A DNA stretch of 56,449 nt from Actinomycetes bacterium (GCA_025964575.1 JAOPYO010000031.1:1-56449); one strand, 5' to 3'; counted from the first letter of the stretch, positions 27,436-36,925 are shown. The notes: a model not told the origin generated them from the sequence alone. Made by a program: numbers and translations.

Positions 27436-28647
27436 ATGACGGTACGGTTGCTGACCAACATCGGCAGGCTCTGGACGGGCACCGATGTCTGTAGCAATGC
27501 CGCCATTCTCATCCACGACGATCGCATCGTCTGGGCCGGTCCCGCTTCGGATCTTCCGCAGAGCGTGCCCGGTGTCATCGACGACATCGTCGACGTGGAC
27601 CATGTCGAGAACCTCGGTGGCGGGCTCGTCACCCCCGGGTTGATCGACGCACACTCCCACCCCGTCTATGCCGGCAACCGCTGGGCCGAGCTCGCGATGC
27701 TCTCAAGCGGGTCCACCGAGCGCGAGATCATGGCCGCGGGCGGCGGTGTCTACTCGACGGTGACCGTGACCCGCGGGACCGATCCATGGACGCTGTGTAA
27801 CGCCGTGCGGGAGCGGCTGCGCCACTGGATCCACAGCGGCACCACCACGGTCGAGGCCAAGACCGGCTATCACCTCACCCGTGACGGTGAGCTCGCCGAC
27901 ATCCGGCTGCTGCGCGGCCTGGAGAGCGAGCCCGCCATGCCCCGCATTCACGCCACCTTCCTGGCGGCGCACGTGCTGCCGCCGGAGTTCTTCGGCCGGC
28001 GCAGGGACTACATCGAGGCCGTCCGGCTGTGGGCCGGCGACGCGGCCGCGGCCGGCGCCGACAGCATCGATGTCTACTGCGACGAGGGCAACTTCACCGC
28101 CGACGAGGCGCGGGCCCTGCTGCTCACCGGCAAGAGGGTCGGGTTGAAGCCGAGAATCCACGCCTGCGGCAAGGACCGGATGGGCGCGGCGCATGTCGCC
28201 GCCGAGGTCGGCTGCGCCTCCGCGGATCTGCTCAACGAGGCCAACGAAGACGACATCAAGGCTCTCGCGCACGCCGGGGTCACCGCGACGGTCTGCCCGG
28301 GGAGCTCGCTCGCCAGCGGACGGCGCAAGGCACCGGTCCGGGCCATGCTCGACCGCGGGGTGACGATCGCCCTCGGCACCGACCACAACCCAGGGCAGTG
28401 CGGCATCACCTCGATGCCGCTCATCATCGGCCTCGCGGTGGCGGAGTACGGGCTGAGCGTCACCGAGGCGCTGCGGGCCGCCACGCTGGGCGGTGCGGCC
28501 GCTCTCCGGGTCGGCGACCGGGGCTCGCTGGCACCGGGCATGATGGCCGACATCGTGCTGTGGGACGCCGACCACGAGGGCGCCTTCGCCTGGTCCTTCG
28601 GCCTGCGGGCCGTACGCGTCTGGCGCGGTGGTGTCGCCATCCAGTAG
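27436..28647 (+). CDS. hutI: Imidazolonepropionase HutI
   Basis: A 403-residue amidohydrolase that opens imidazolone-5-propionate to N-formimino-L-glutamate in histidine breakdown. Metal-binding and family motifs are visible: DAHSHPVYAGNR, the GGGVYSTVTVTR loop, IHACGK and ALGTDHNPG. Length is normal. No hutH, hutU or hutG/hutF is nearby, so in this genome the pathway is dispersed or this is a solitary gene. The ATG at 27436 has only a weak ribosome-binding sequence. The gene ends 52 bp before the DegV gene and may be co-transcribed with it. Confidence 0.94.
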   Translation: MTVRLLTNIGRLWTGTDVCSNAAILIHDDRIVWAGPASDLPQSVPGVIDDIVDVDHVENLGGGLVTPGLIDAHSHPVYAGNRWAELAMLSSGSTEREIMAAGGGVYSTVTVTRGTDPWTLCNAVRERLRHWIHSGTTTVEAKTGYHLTRDGELADIRLLRGLESEPAMPRIHATFLAAHVLPPEFFGRRRDYIEAVRLWAGDAAAAGADSIDVYCDEGNFTADEARALLLTGKRVGLKPRIHACGKDRMGAAHVAAEVGCASADLLNEANEDDIKALAHAGVTATVCPGSSLASGRRKAPVRAMLDRGVTIALGTDHNPGQCGITSMPLIIGLAVAEYGLSVTEALRAATLGGAAALRVGDRGSLAPGMMADIVLWDADHEGAFAWSFGLRAVRVWRGGVAIQ

Positions 28648-28699
28648 TCACCCTGGGATGCGCACCGTGAAATCGGTCGATTCCAGGTAGTCTCCGCAC

Positions 28700-29557
28700 A
28701 TGGGTGCTGCGGTCGCGATTGTCACGGATTCCACCGCATACCTTCCACCGGGGCTCGCCGAGCGGCATGACGTCGCGGTGGTTCCGCTGCAGATCACGGT
28801 GGGCGGCACCGTACGCGAAGAGGGCGTGGACATCACCGGCGTCGAAGCGGCGCGGGCGCTGCGTGATTGGAATCCCGTCACGACCTCCCGGCCATCGCCC
28901 AAGCGGTTCTCCGACGCCTACAAGGCGGCCGCCGGCGCCGGCGCGAGCGCCATCGTCTCCGTTCACCTGTCCGGTGCCATGTCCGGAACAGTGGAGGCCG
29001 CCCGGCTGGCCGCCGAGGCCGCGCCGGTTCCGGTCCGGGTCGTCGATACCAGGACCATCGGGATGGGGCTGGGCTTCGCCGCCCTCTCCGCGGCGGCGAC
29101 AGCGCTGGCCGGGGGCTCTCTCGACGAGGTCGCGGCGGCGGCGACGGAGCGGGCGAAGATCTGCCGGTCCCTCTTTTATGTCGCCACCCTGGAGCACCTG
29201 CGCCGCGGTGGCCGGATCGGTGCCGCGGCGAGCCTGCTCGGCTCGGCGCTCATGGTCAAGCCGCTGTTGCGCATCGAGGATGGCCGGATTTCCCCGTTGG
29301 AGAAGGTCCGGACGGCCTCGCGGGCGTTGGCCCGGCTGGAGGAGCTCGCCGTCGAGGCGGCGGGAACGCGACCCGTCGACATTGCGGTGCAGCACCTGGC
29401 CGCGGCGGCCAGGGCCGAGGCACTCGCGGCCCGGCTGCGCGAGAAGATCCCACACCTCGTCGATGTGTACGTCGGCGAGGTCGGCCCGGTGATCGGCGCG
29501 CACGTGGGCCCCGGGATGCTCGGCGTCGTCGTGGCTCCGCAGCTGCCCATCTCCTGA
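28700..29557 (+). CDS. DegV family protein (fatty-acid binding)
   Basis: A 285-residue DegV protein. The N-terminal VAIVTDSTAYLPP, the TSRPSPKRFSDAYKAA segment and the SGTVEAARLAA helix match the family, which binds long-chain fatty acids; in some bacteria (FakB) the bound acyl chain is phosphorylated by FakA. No FakA-like kinase gene is visible here. A TAGTCT hexamer lies at 28688-28693, seven bases before the ATG, which might produce a leaderless transcript. The gene belongs to the conserved DegV-comEA-comEC-holA neighbourhood of actinobacteria. Confidence 0.93.
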   Translation: MGAAVAIVTDSTAYLPPGLAERHDVAVVPLQITVGGTVREEGVDITGVEAARALRDWNPVTTSRPSPKRFSDAYKAAAGAGASAIVSVHLSGAMSGTVEAARLAAEAAPVPVRVVDTRTIGMGLGFAALSAAATALAGGSLDEVAAAATERAKICRSLFYVATLEHLRRGGRIGAAASLLGSALMVKPLLRIEDGRISPLEKVRTASRALARLEELAVEAAGTRPVDIAVQHLAAAARAEALAARLREKIPHLVDVYVGEVGPVIGAHVGPGMLGVVVAPQLPIS

Positions 29558-29658
29558 CCGAACAGGGTCAGCGGCCCGAGGCGCGTGCCGCCGATAAGTT
29601 GGTTAGATCGTGTGGTCCGGTCGCAGGTGGCCGGGCGACCGCGGCCCGGGGGTGGTGT

Positions 29659-30504
29659 GTGAAGGTTTATGTCTCGGTGGACATGGAGGGCGTGTCCGGA
29701 CTGACCGATCCGGACGACATGCGGCCGGGCGGAGGCGGTTATGCGCTTGGCCAGGAGCTCATGACGGGTGACGCCAACGCCGCGGTCGGTGGGGCGTTCG
29801 AGGCCGGCGCGGCTGAGGTGCTGGTCAACGACTCGCATTACAAGGCGCGCAATCTCCGGCTGGATCTGATCGACCCGCGGTGCCGGGTGATCCGGGGCCG
29901 GAACCGGCCGCTGCGGATGGGGCAGGGCTTGGACGGCTCGTTCGCGGCGGCGCTGCTGGTCGGTTATCACTCGCGGGCGGGCGCGGACACGTGCGGGGTG
30001 TTGTCTCACACGTGGATGGGCCGTGAGGTCGAGAACATCTGGTTGAACGGCCGGCTGGTCGGGGAGATAGGGATCGTCGCGGCGCTGGCGGGGTCGCTGG
30101 AGGTGCCGGTGGCGTTGGTGACCGGCGACGAGGCCGTGTGCGAGGAGGCCCGCCTGCTGCTGAAGGATGCGGAGACGGTCGCGGTCAAGCGCGGACTGGA
30201 CCGTTTTTCCGCTGAGCTGGTGCCCCCGGAGGCTGCGCAGGGGCAGATCCATGCGGGGTCGGTGCGGGCGCTCAAGAGCCTGGACCGGATGGAACCATGG
30301 ACGGTCGGTGAGCCGGTCACTTTGGGTGTCGAGTGGAACTCCACCACGCTGGCGTCGACGTGCGCGTTGATGCCGCGGATCGAGCAGGCGGGGCCGCGTC
30401 ATGTGGAGTATGTGGCCGAGACCATGACGGATGCGGTGCAGGTGCTCGGGGTGATGTCGCTCCTGGCTGCTCAGCTGGCCGCGGATTCGGGTCCTTATGG
30501 GTGA
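29659..30504 (+). CDS. M55 family D-aminopeptidase (DppA-like)
   Basis: A 281-residue protein of peptidase family M55, zinc enzymes that release N-terminal D-amino acids from peptides. The N-terminal KVYVSVDMEGVSGL carries the family's Asp-x-Glu metal ligands, with the further segments VNDSHYKARN and LVGYHSRAG supplying the His ligands. The GTG at 29659 is chosen; the longer open frame runs through degV and is spurious. It interrupts the usual DegV-to-comEA neighbourhood and may act in peptidoglycan-peptide recycling. It does not lie in an operon with the dipeptide transporter at 12.9-18.5 kb. Confidence 0.9.
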   Translation: MKVYVSVDMEGVSGLTDPDDMRPGGGGYALGQELMTGDANAAVGGAFEAGAAEVLVNDSHYKARNLRLDLIDPRCRVIRGRNRPLRMGQGLDGSFAAALLVGYHSRAGADTCGVLSHTWMGREVENIWLNGRLVGEIGIVAALAGSLEVPVALVTGDEAVCEEARLLLKDAETVAVKRGLDRFSAELVPPEAAQGQIHAGSVRALKSLDRMEPWTVGEPVTLGVEWNSTTLASTCALMPRIEQAGPRHVEYVAETMTDAVQVLGVMSLLAAQLAADSGPYG

Positions 30505-30647
30505 ATGAGGAGGCCGCGTCCGGCGTAGAACCGGTCGAGGTCGTCCAGAGTGACGTGGGCGTGCTGCTGGCCGTGGCCGGGCAGGCCGGTGGCACGTTCG
30601 CCGAGAGTGGTTATCCACAATTCGCGGAGGGACTGTCGGGCTGGGCA
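30495..30647 (-). pseudogene. Coding-like orphan fragment downstream of the M55 gene
   Basis: On the minus strand a stop-bounded frame of about 50 codons ends in DDLDRFYAGRGLLIHP and a TAA that overlaps the M55 3' end. Third codon positions are overwhelmingly G or C, like real genes here, and the peptide looks globular, yet there is no credible start codon or ribosome-binding site and a stop lies directly upstream. It is probably the 3' remnant of a gene whose beginning was lost. The family is not recognised. The stretch encoding SLRELWIT contains the 17-bp sequence also found at 47373-47389. Confidence 0.4.
30610..30626. repeat. 17-bp sequence with DnaA-box core, copy 1
   Basis: GTTATCCACAATTCGCG contains TTATCCACA, the consensus DnaA box. 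The identical 17 bp occurs at 47373-47389, and weaker similarity continues a few codons further on the side that reads SLRELWIT in both copies. A single box is not an origin; it may be a DnaA-titration site or part of a shared gene relic. Confidence 0.6.
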
Positions 30648-30671
30648 TCAGGCTGCCTAGCGTCGGGCGGT

Positions 30672-31604
30672 ATGAGGTTCCTTGATTCGGGCCGGATGGT
30701 CGCGACCGCCCCGGAACGGCTCGCCACGATGCTGGGTCCCGTAGCGATGCGTCCTCCCGAGTCCTTGCCGTACTCATTCGGTAACGGAGCCACCAGCACC
30801 GCCGGCCATACCCCGCCCGCGGCCTCGTTACGGTCGTCGCCACGACCGCCCGACGGCGACCCCCCGCCCGGGCACCTGCGATCCGAGCGTCTCGGCGAGC
30901 CGGGTGGGTCGGACGGCCCGCCGGAGCGCTGGGGGGCGCTTCGGCGGATGCTGGAGAACAGGCGGGTCGATCCGGGGCTGCCCGGGGCACGTGCGCTCGC
31001 CCTGGCCGGGATCGGGGCGGCACTGGTCGCCGGCGGCTACCTGTGGCTGTCGCTACCGCGACCCCAGCCCGTTCCCGCTCCCGCCGGGGCCGCCTCGCTC
31101 GCCGTCCCGGCAGGGGCCGGGAGTCGAAGCCCGAGTGCCGGGCCGGCGGTGGCAGCGTCCCCGCCGGTCGTCGTGCACGTCGCCGGACGAGTCCGCAGGC
31201 CAGGCATCGTCACGCTGCCTGCCGGGGCGCGGGTGACCGATGCGATCAAGGCCGCCGGCGGGGTACGCCCGGGCACGAGCACGGATGCGCTCAATCTGGC
31301 CCGCAAGGTCGCCGATGGGGAGCAGATCCTGGTCGGGACCCCCGGCTCGGCGGCGGCTCAGGGAGTGCAGGCCGCCCCGGGCTCTACCGGATCGGCGGGC
31401 GGCGCTCCGGCGACCCCGCTGGACCTCAACGTGGCGAGCTCCGAGCAGATGCAGCAGCTCCCCGGGGTGGGCCCGGTGCTCGCTCAGCGCATCATCGACT
31501 ACCGGACACAGCACGGCGGGTTCCGCACGGTCGAAGAACTGCGCCAGGTGACCGGGATCGGCGCGCGGCGGTTCGCCGAACTCAAGGACCTTGTCCGGAT
31601 CTGA
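30672..31604 (+). CDS. comEA: Competence protein ComEA (helix-hairpin-helix DNA-binding protein)
   Basis: A 310-residue protein with a long Pro-rich, probably cytoplasmic N-terminus, one membrane span (LALAGIGAALVAGGYLWLSL, about residues 100-120), a SLBB domain (VVHVAGRVRRPGIVTLPAGA onward) and a C-terminal helix-hairpin-helix pair (LNVASSEQMQQLPGVGPVLA, then VTGIGARRFAELKDLVRI). ComEA binds incoming DNA at the cell surface and passes it to the ComEC channel, encoded next with a 14-bp overlap. The start is uncertain: ATG 30672 is the first after the open frame's spurious part, and later ATGs such as 30696 are possible. Confidence 0.88.
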   Translation: MRFLDSGRMVATAPERLATMLGPVAMRPPESLPYSFGNGATSTAGHTPPAASLRSSPRPPDGDPPPGHLRSERLGEPGGSDGPPERWGALRRMLENRRVDPGLPGARALALAGIGAALVAGGYLWLSLPRPQPVPAPAGAASLAVPAGAGSRSPSAGPAVAASPPVVVHVAGRVRRPGIVTLPAGARVTDAIKAAGGVRPGTSTDALNLARKVADGEQILVGTPGSAAAQGVQAAPGSTGSAGGAPATPLDLNVASSEQMQQLPGVGPVLAQRIIDYRTQHGGFRTVEELRQVTGIGARRFAELKDLVRI

Positions 31605-33948
31605 GCCGCCGGGCACGATCGGGGGCCACGATCTCCGGCTCGTGGCACCGGCGCTGGCGGTGTGGCTGACCGCGCTCGTGCTGATCGGCTGCCCGGCATG
31701 GGCGGCCTATACGACCGCCGGGGTCTGTGGAGCGGCCGCGGTCGGGCTGCTGGCGTCGCGTGTCCTCGCCGGACCGCCGGCGAGGCCCGGCGGTGCCCGC
31801 TGGGTGCTGGTAGGAGCCGCGCTGGCGTGTACGGCGGCCTCGGCGGCGGGGGTGGGGCTACGGCTGTCCGCGGTCGGCTCAGGTCCGGTACACGCCCTCG
31901 CCGTCGCGCAGGCGCAGGCCACACTCGAGGGGGTCGTCACCGAGGACCCCCGGGTGAGCACCGTGCGCGGACACGAGATGGTGATGGTACGGGTCCGGGC
32001 CGAGAACGTGCGGATCCGCGGGCGGGACCTCGCCGTCCGCGTCCCGGTGCTGGTGCTGGCTCATACTCCGCAGTGGCGGGAGCTGCTGCCGAGCCGCCGG
32101 GTGCGGTTCGACGCGCGGCTTGTAGTGCCGCGTGGGGGTGAGTTGCTCGCCGCGGTGGCGCTGGTCCGCGGGCCACCGATCGAGACGGGTCCCCCGTCCG
32201 CGGTGCAGCGGGCGGCCGAAGGCGTGCGGGCCAGGCTGCGCGAGGCGGTCGGCGGGCTGCCCGAAGCACCGCGCGGGGTGCTGCCCGGCATGATCGTCGG
32301 TGACACCTCCCGCCTCGACCCGCAGATCGCCGACGACTTCAAGGCCGCCGGGCTCACCCACATCCTGGTCGTCTCCGGAGCGAACATCGCCATCCTCACC
32401 GGGGCGATCCTCGCCCTCGCCCGGTGGGCGGGGATGGGACGGCGCAGTGCGCCCGTGCTGGCCGGGGCCGCCGTGCTCGCTTTCGTGGTCGTCGCCCGGC
32501 CGGAGCCGAGCGTGCTGCGTGCCACGGTCATGGGAATGATCGGGCTGATCGCGCTGGCCACCGGGCGGGAGCGGCGCGGCGTGCCGGCCCTGTCGGCCGC
32601 AGTGCTGATCCTGGTGCTCGCAGACCCGGCGCTGGGGCGTTCCTACGGCTTCGCGCTGTCCGTGCTGGCGACGGCGGGCCTGCTGGTCCTGGCCCCGCCC
32701 TGGCGGGAACGGCTGGCGAGGCGGCTGCCGCGCAGGCTCGCCGAGGTGCTCGCGGTCGCAGCGGCGGCCCAGGTCGCCTGCACCCCTGTCCTGGTGATGC
32801 TCTCCGGCGAGATCAGCCTGGTCGCGGTCGCGGCGAACCTGCTGGCCGAGCCGGCAGTGGTGCCGGCCACCCTGCTCGGCGCGCTCGCCACCGTCGTCGC
32901 GCCCGTCGCCATGCCGGTGGCCCGGCTGCTGGTCTGGCCGGCCGGGCTCGCCGCGAGCTGGATCGTCGGGGTGGCCCGCACCGCGGCCGCCGTTCCGCAT
33001 GCGAACCTCGGCTGGCCGGATGGCTTGCTGGGGGCGGTGCTGCTGCTCGGTGCGGGGGCGGTCGCGATCCTGGTGGTCAGGCACCGGCGGCTGCGGCGGC
33101 TGGTGGCCGCCGCCATGGCGGGCACGGTGGCCGTGGTGATCGTGGCAGCGATCGCGGCACCCGGCTGGCCGCCCCGTGGCTGGTTGTTCGTCGCCTGCGA
33201 CATCGGGCAGGGAGACGGACTGGTACTCCACACGGGGGAGACGAGCGCCGTCGTGGTCGATGCCGGGCCCGACCCGGATCTCATGGACCGCTGTCTCGCG
33301 CGGCTGGGCGTACGGGCCGTACCGCTGCTGGTCCTCACCCATCCGCACGCCGACCACGTCAACGGGGTGCCCGGGGTGCGGCGTGGCCGGGGTGTCGGGG
33401 CGGTGCTGCCCAGTCCGCTGAGTGCGGGCGAGGAATCGCGGTTCCTGGGCGGCCTGGGGATCCGGCCCGCCGAGCCCGGCCAGGACTGGCAGGTGGGACT
33501 GTTGAGCCTGTCGGTGCTGGCTCCCGGGGACGCCGGGCCCAAGGTCTCCACCAGGGATGGCGGCACCACCGTGAACAACGCCAGTGTCGTCCTGGTCGCC
33601 CGCTGGACAGGTCCCACCGGCCTGCCGGGCCTGAGCGTGCTGCTCCCCGGTGATGTCGAGACCGAGGCGCAGCATGCCCTGGCCGCGAGCGTGCCGCCCG
33701 TCGATGTCCTCAAGGTCCCGCACCACGGATCGCGCCGGCAGGACCCGGGGTTTCTGACGGCCGCGCACGCGCGGGTCGCGATCGTCTCGGTCGGCGCGGA
33801 CAACGACTATGGCCATCCGGCTCCGGCGACGCTGGCGTTGCTGGGCCGGCTGGGGACGCGGGTCTACCGGACCGATCGTGACGGTGATGTCGCGGTCGTG
33901 CGTGCCGGAGGCGGTATCGCGGTGGTGGCCAGGGGCACGCCCGGCTGA
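31591..33948 (+). CDS. comEC: ComEC/Rec2 DNA-uptake channel protein
   Basis: A 785-residue multi-spanning membrane protein. N-terminal hydrophobic segments and a DUF4131-type domain are followed by the Competence domain (PGMIVGDTSRLDPQIADDF and ILVVSGANIAILTG), more spans, and a C-terminal metallo-beta-lactamase-like domain starting FVACDIGQGDGLVLHTGE with the metal motif THPHADH and PHHGS. It would carry single-stranded DNA across the membrane. The start is a TTG at 31591, supported by AAGGA just upstream and by the overlap with comEA; a later GTG at about 31642 is an alternative. Natural competence in such actinobacteria is generally untested although the genes are conserved. Confidence 0.93.
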   Translation: MSGSEPPGTIGGHDLRLVAPALAVWLTALVLIGCPAWAAYTTAGVCGAAAVGLLASRVLAGPPARPGGARWVLVGAALACTAASAAGVGLRLSAVGSGPVHALAVAQAQATLEGVVTEDPRVSTVRGHEMVMVRVRAENVRIRGRDLAVRVPVLVLAHTPQWRELLPSRRVRFDARLVVPRGGELLAAVALVRGPPIETGPPSAVQRAAEGVRARLREAVGGLPEAPRGVLPGMIVGDTSRLDPQIADDFKAAGLTHILVVSGANIAILTGAILALARWAGMGRRSAPVLAGAAVLAFVVVARPEPSVLRATVMGMIGLIALATGRERRGVPALSAAVLILVLADPALGRSYGFALSVLATAGLLVLAPPWRERLARRLPRRLAEVLAVAAAAQVACTPVLVMLSGEISLVAVAANLLAEPAVVPATLLGALATVVAPVAMPVARLLVWPAGLAASWIVGVARTAAAVPHANLGWPDGLLGAVLLLGAGAVAILVVRHRRLRRLVAAAMAGTVAVVIVAAIAAPGWPPRGWLFVACDIGQGDGLVLHTGETSAVVVDAGPDPDLMDRCLARLGVRAVPLLVLTHPHADHVNGVPGVRRGRGVGAVLPSPLSAGEESRFLGGLGIRPAEPGQDWQVGLLSLSVLAPGDAGPKVSTRDGGTTVNNASVVLVARWTGPTGLPGLSVLLPGDVETEAQHALAASVPPVDVLKVPHHGSRRQDPGFLTAAHARVAIVSVGADNDYGHPAPATLALLGRLGTRVYRTDRDGDVAVVRAGGGIAVVARGTPG

Positions 33949-33952
33949 GCGC

Positions 33953-34969
33953 TCATATTTGGTCGTAGGCCTGGGCGACGAGTTCGTACGACCGGATGCG
34001 CGCCTTCGGCTCGCTCACGTTCGTGGCGATCATCAGCTCGTCGGCCCCGGTGCGCGAGAGCAGGTCACTCAGCCCCGCACGGACGACCTCGGGGTCACCC
34101 ACCACATGCGACCCGGTGAACATCTCGATCGCCTGACGATCTTGGGGCGTGTAGGGATAGGCGAGGGCCTCCTCCGGCGTCGGCAGCAGACCGGGGTTGC
34201 CCGAGCGCAGCCGGAGCACCGAGAGCCCCATGGGCGCGGCCAGCCGACGGGCCTCCTCGTCGGTGTCCGCGCACACCACTCCCGCCGTGACGATGGCGTA
34301 GGGCTGGTCCAGCACCTCCGAAGCGCGGAACGATGATCGGTAGAGCTCCATGGCCGGCACGGTGTGCTGGGCGCTGAAGTGGTGGGCGAACGCGAACGGC
34401 AGGCCGAGCATCCCGGCGAGCTGCGCGCTGTAGCCGCTGGAGCCGAGCAGCCAGATCGCCGGACTGCCGTCACCGGCGGGGACGGCGCGGACCCGACGGA
34501 ACGGGTGGTCATCGGGGAACGAGCCGCCCAGGAACGCCATGAGCTCGCCGAGTTCCTGCGGGAAGTCGTCGACGGTGGTGGGACGGCGCAGCGCATGCGC
34601 TGTCAGCGGGTCGGTGCCCGGCGCCCGGCCGATACCCAGGTCGATCCGGCCCGGGTGCAGGGCCTCCAGCATGCCGAACTGCTCGGCTATGACGAGAGGC
34701 GCGTGGTTGGGCAACATGACGCCGCCGGACCCGAGCCGCAGAGTGCTGGTCGCCTGGGCGAGATGGGCGATCAGCACCGCCGGGGCCGAACTGGCGATGC
34801 CGGGCATACCGTGGTGCTCGGCCACCCAGTACCGGTGGTAGCCGAGACGTTCCGCGGCCTGGGCGAGGTCGGTGCTGCCCCGCAGGGCCTCCGTCGCGGT
34901 GGTGTCGCTGCTCACCGGCGCGACGTCTAGCACGGACAGCGGGGGACGGCGCGCATCAAGGTCTGTCAC
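33953..34969 (-). CDS. LLM class flavin-dependent oxidoreductase
   Basis: A 338-residue luciferase-like monooxygenase family protein (TIM barrel, FMN-type subgroup). Typical segments are [10 protein letters not shown] at the N-terminus, [44 protein letters not shown] and [11 protein letters not shown]. The GTG at 34969 gives the usual N-terminus; the open frame continuing to 35884 is a shadow of holA. It is convergent with comEC (4-bp gap) and divergent from holA (72 bp). The substrate is unknown. Confidence 0.9.
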   Translation of the reverse strand: MTDLDARRPPLSVLDVAPVSSDTTATEALRGSTDLAQAAERLGYHRYWVAEHHGMPGIASSAPAVLIAHLAQATSTLRLGSGGVMLPNHAPLVIAEQFGMLEALHPGRIDLGIGRAPGTDPLTAHALRRPTTVDDFPQELGELMAFLGGSFPDDHPFRRVRAVPAGDGSPAIWLLGSSGYSAQLAGMLGLPFAFAHHFSAQHTVPAMELYRSSFRASEVLDQPYAIVTAGVVCADTDEEARRLAAPMGLSVLRLRSGNPGLLPTPEEALAYPYTPQDRQAIEMFTGSHVVGDPEVVRAGLSDLLSRTGADELMIATNVSEPKARIRSYELVAQAYDQI

Positions 34970-35041
34970 CTCAATCGCAACCAGCGGCAGGGCCCGGAGA
35001 TTCCGGCGCGAGCGCTCCGGGTGTCGTGACATGCTGCTGGT

Positions 35042-35998
35042 GTGTCTTCGGAAGCCGTCACCCTGGTCGTCGGGGATGAGGAACTGCTCGCCGAGCGGGC
35101 GATCAGCGAGGTCGTCGCCGCGGTCCGCGCCCGCGATCCCGAGGTCGAAGTGGTGGATCTCACCCCGGGGACATTGGAGATCGGCAAGCTGGTCGAGCTG
35201 ACCTCGCCGTCGCTCTTCGGCGGGGGTCGTGTCCTCGTGCTGCGGTCGGCGCAGGACCTCGGCAAGGACCTCGCCGCCGAGATCACTGCATACGCCAAGA
35301 ACCCGGCCGACGACATCGCCCTGGTGGTCGTCCATCAGGGTGGCGCCAAGGGCAAGGCGCTGCTGGACGCCCTGGGTAAGGCGGGCGCGCACAAGGTCGC
35401 CTGTCCGAAGATCAAGCCGGGGGAGCGGGCCGCCTTCGTCCGCGCCGAGGTGCGCCGCGCGGGAGGTTCCATCAGCGTGGATGCCGCCCAGACCCTGCTC
35501 GACGCGGTCGGCTCGGACCTGCGCGAGGTGGCCGCGGCCTGCAGCCAGCTGATGGCCGATACCGGCGGCAAGATCGATGACACCTCGGTCGCCCGGTACT
35601 ACCGGGGCAGAGCCGAGGTCAGCGGGTTCAACGTGGCGGACAGCGCCATCGAGGGAAAGCTGGCCGAAGCCCTCGAACAACTGCGCTGGGCGCTCGGCAC
35701 CGGGGTGGCGCCGGTGCTCATCGCCAGCGCCCTCGCCCAGGGCCTGCGGTCGCTGGCCAAGGTCGGCGGCGCGCCCAGAGGCGCACGCGGACCCGCGCTG
35801 GCCAAGGAGCTCGGCATGCCGCCGTGGAAGATCGACCGGGTTCAGAGACAGCTGCGCGGCTGGACAGGGCAGGGGGTGGCGCACGCGCTTGGCGTGATCG
35901 CGGAGACCGACGCCCAGGTCAAGGGCGGTGCCGCCGATACCGCGTACGCTTTGGAGAAGGCCGTCAGCGAGATCGTTCGAGCCCGTTCACTGCGCTGA
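35042..35998 (+). CDS. holA: DNA polymerase III delta subunit HolA
   Basis: A 318-residue clamp-loader subunit that opens the beta sliding clamp. The N-terminal domain ([20 protein letters not shown]) lacks a functional P-loop, as is normal for delta, and the C-terminal collar domain contains [15 protein letters not shown]. It starts at GTG 35042 with no strong ribosome-binding site. Position next to comEC and just before rpsT is the conserved actinobacterial order; here an LysR gene, a HAD-like gene and kptA come between holA and rpsT. Its 3' end overlaps the lysR-type gene by 12 bp. Confidence 0.93.
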   Translation: MSSEAVTLVVGDEELLAERAISEVVAAVRARDPEVEVVDLTPGTLEIGKLVELTSPSLFGGGRVLVLRSAQDLGKDLAAEITAYAKNPADDIALVVVHQGGAKGKALLDALGKAGAHKVACPKIKPGERAAFVRAEVRRAGGSISVDAAQTLLDAVGSDLREVAAACSQLMADTGGKIDDTSVARYYRGRAEVSGFNVADSAIEGKLAEALEQLRWALGTGVAPVLIASALAQGLRSLAKVGGAPRGARGPALAKELGMPPWKIDRVQRQLRGWTGQGVAHALGVIAETDAQVKGGAADTAYALEKAVSEIVRARSLR

Positions 35999-36856
35999 GA
36001 GACGGATCTGGATCGCGCTGAGGAGCCCGGCGACGCGCGGGTCACCATCGCGTCCGGGCAGGTGCACGGCGTGGTAAGGCACGGGTGGCAGGTCGATGAT
36101 CTCTCGCTGGATCAGCCCGGCCGGCGGGCGTACACATCCGTTGACCACGGCCAGTCCGACGCCGAGAGCCACGAAGTGCAGCATCACCGGCCAGCCTCCG
36201 GCCTCGACCGCGACCGACCACTCGACCCCAGCCGCGCGCAACGCCCGTTCCAGAGCGATCCGGTGCGGCCGCTGCGGCGGAGGTACGACCAGGGGCGTTC
36301 CGGCGAGATCGGCCAGGGTCAGGGTGGATCGGGACGCCAGGGCGTGCCCGTCGGGCAGCACCAGCGTCTGCGGATAGGACGCCAGCGGGACCGTGCCGAG
36401 GTCGTCGGGCAGCACATCGAGGACGCCGACGCCGAGATCCGCCCGGCCGGTGCGCACCGCCGTGAGCATCTGGGTGTGGTCGCCATTGATCAGGCGGAGC
36501 CGGGTCGTGGCGTCCCGTACGACATCGCCGAGCAGATAGAGGTAGGCGCCCTCACCGGCGGCCAGCACCACCGGGCGGTCCGGGACCGTACCCCGCAGCT
36601 CGGCCAGGAAAGATCCCACTCGGGCGTCGAGCTCACGGGCGAACCGGGCCACCGCCTCGCCCTCCAAGGTCAGCGTCAGGCGCCGTCCCTCCCTGCGATA
36701 CAGCGGCCGGCCCAGCGTCTCGGCGAGCTTCTGCACCTTGACATGCAGTGCTGGCTGCGAGAGGTGGAGTTCCTCGGCAGCCCGGGTGAAGTTCAGATGA
36801 TCGGCGAAGACGGCGAACGACGCCAGGGCATCGGTGGAGAGCCTGGCTAGGTCCAT
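35987..36856 (-). CDS. LysR family transcriptional regulator
   Basis: A 289-residue LysR-type regulator. The N-terminal winged helix-turn-helix (LASFAVFADHLNFTRAAEELHLSQPALHVKVQKLAETLGRPLY) is followed by a periplasmic-binding-like effector domain. It is divergent from the HAD-like gene at 36926 across a 69-bp AT-rich spacer holding a 9-bp inverted repeat, the classic layout in which a LysR protein regulates its neighbour and itself. The effector is unknown. The gene and its neighbour interrupt the usual holA-rpsT order. Confidence 0.93.
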   Translation of the reverse strand: MDLARLSTDALASFAVFADHLNFTRAAEELHLSQPALHVKVQKLAETLGRPLYRREGRRLTLTLEGEAVARFARELDARVGSFLAELRGTVPDRPVVLAAGEGAYLYLLGDVVRDATTRLRLINGDHTQMLTAVRTGRADLGVGVLDVLPDDLGTVPLASYPQTLVLPDGHALASRSTLTLADLAGTPLVVPPPQRPHRIALERALRAAGVEWSVAVEAGGWPVMLHFVALGVGLAVVNGCVRPPAGLIQREIIDLPPVPYHAVHLPGRDGDPRVAGLLSAIQIRLSAQ

Positions 36857-36860
36857 AGTG

Positions 36861-36895
36861 CAGAACTATAATCAACTGCTCAATTAATAGTTCTG
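36861..36895. promoter_or_regulatory. Candidate LysR operator in the divergent promoter region
   Basis: Nine-bp exact arms CAGAACTAT and ATAGTTCTG are separated by 17 bp in the 69-bp gap between the LysR gene and the HAD-like gene. The region is strikingly AT-rich for this genome. The dimensions suit a LysR dimer or tetramer site, though the classic T-N11-A core is not unambiguous. Confidence 0.55.
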
Positions 36896-36925
36896 TTTTA
36901 GTCTCGTAGTCGCCAGCCTTGACTC

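Noticed and set aside
30610..30626. Replication origin because of a DnaA box
   Set aside because: Only a single consensus box is present at each of two loci, with no cluster, AT-rich unwinding region or dnaA/dnaN genes.
33953..35884. Apparent 643-residue fusion upstream of the LLM oxidoreductase
   Set aside because: The first 300 codons are the antisense shadow of holA; the LLM family N-terminus starts at 34969.
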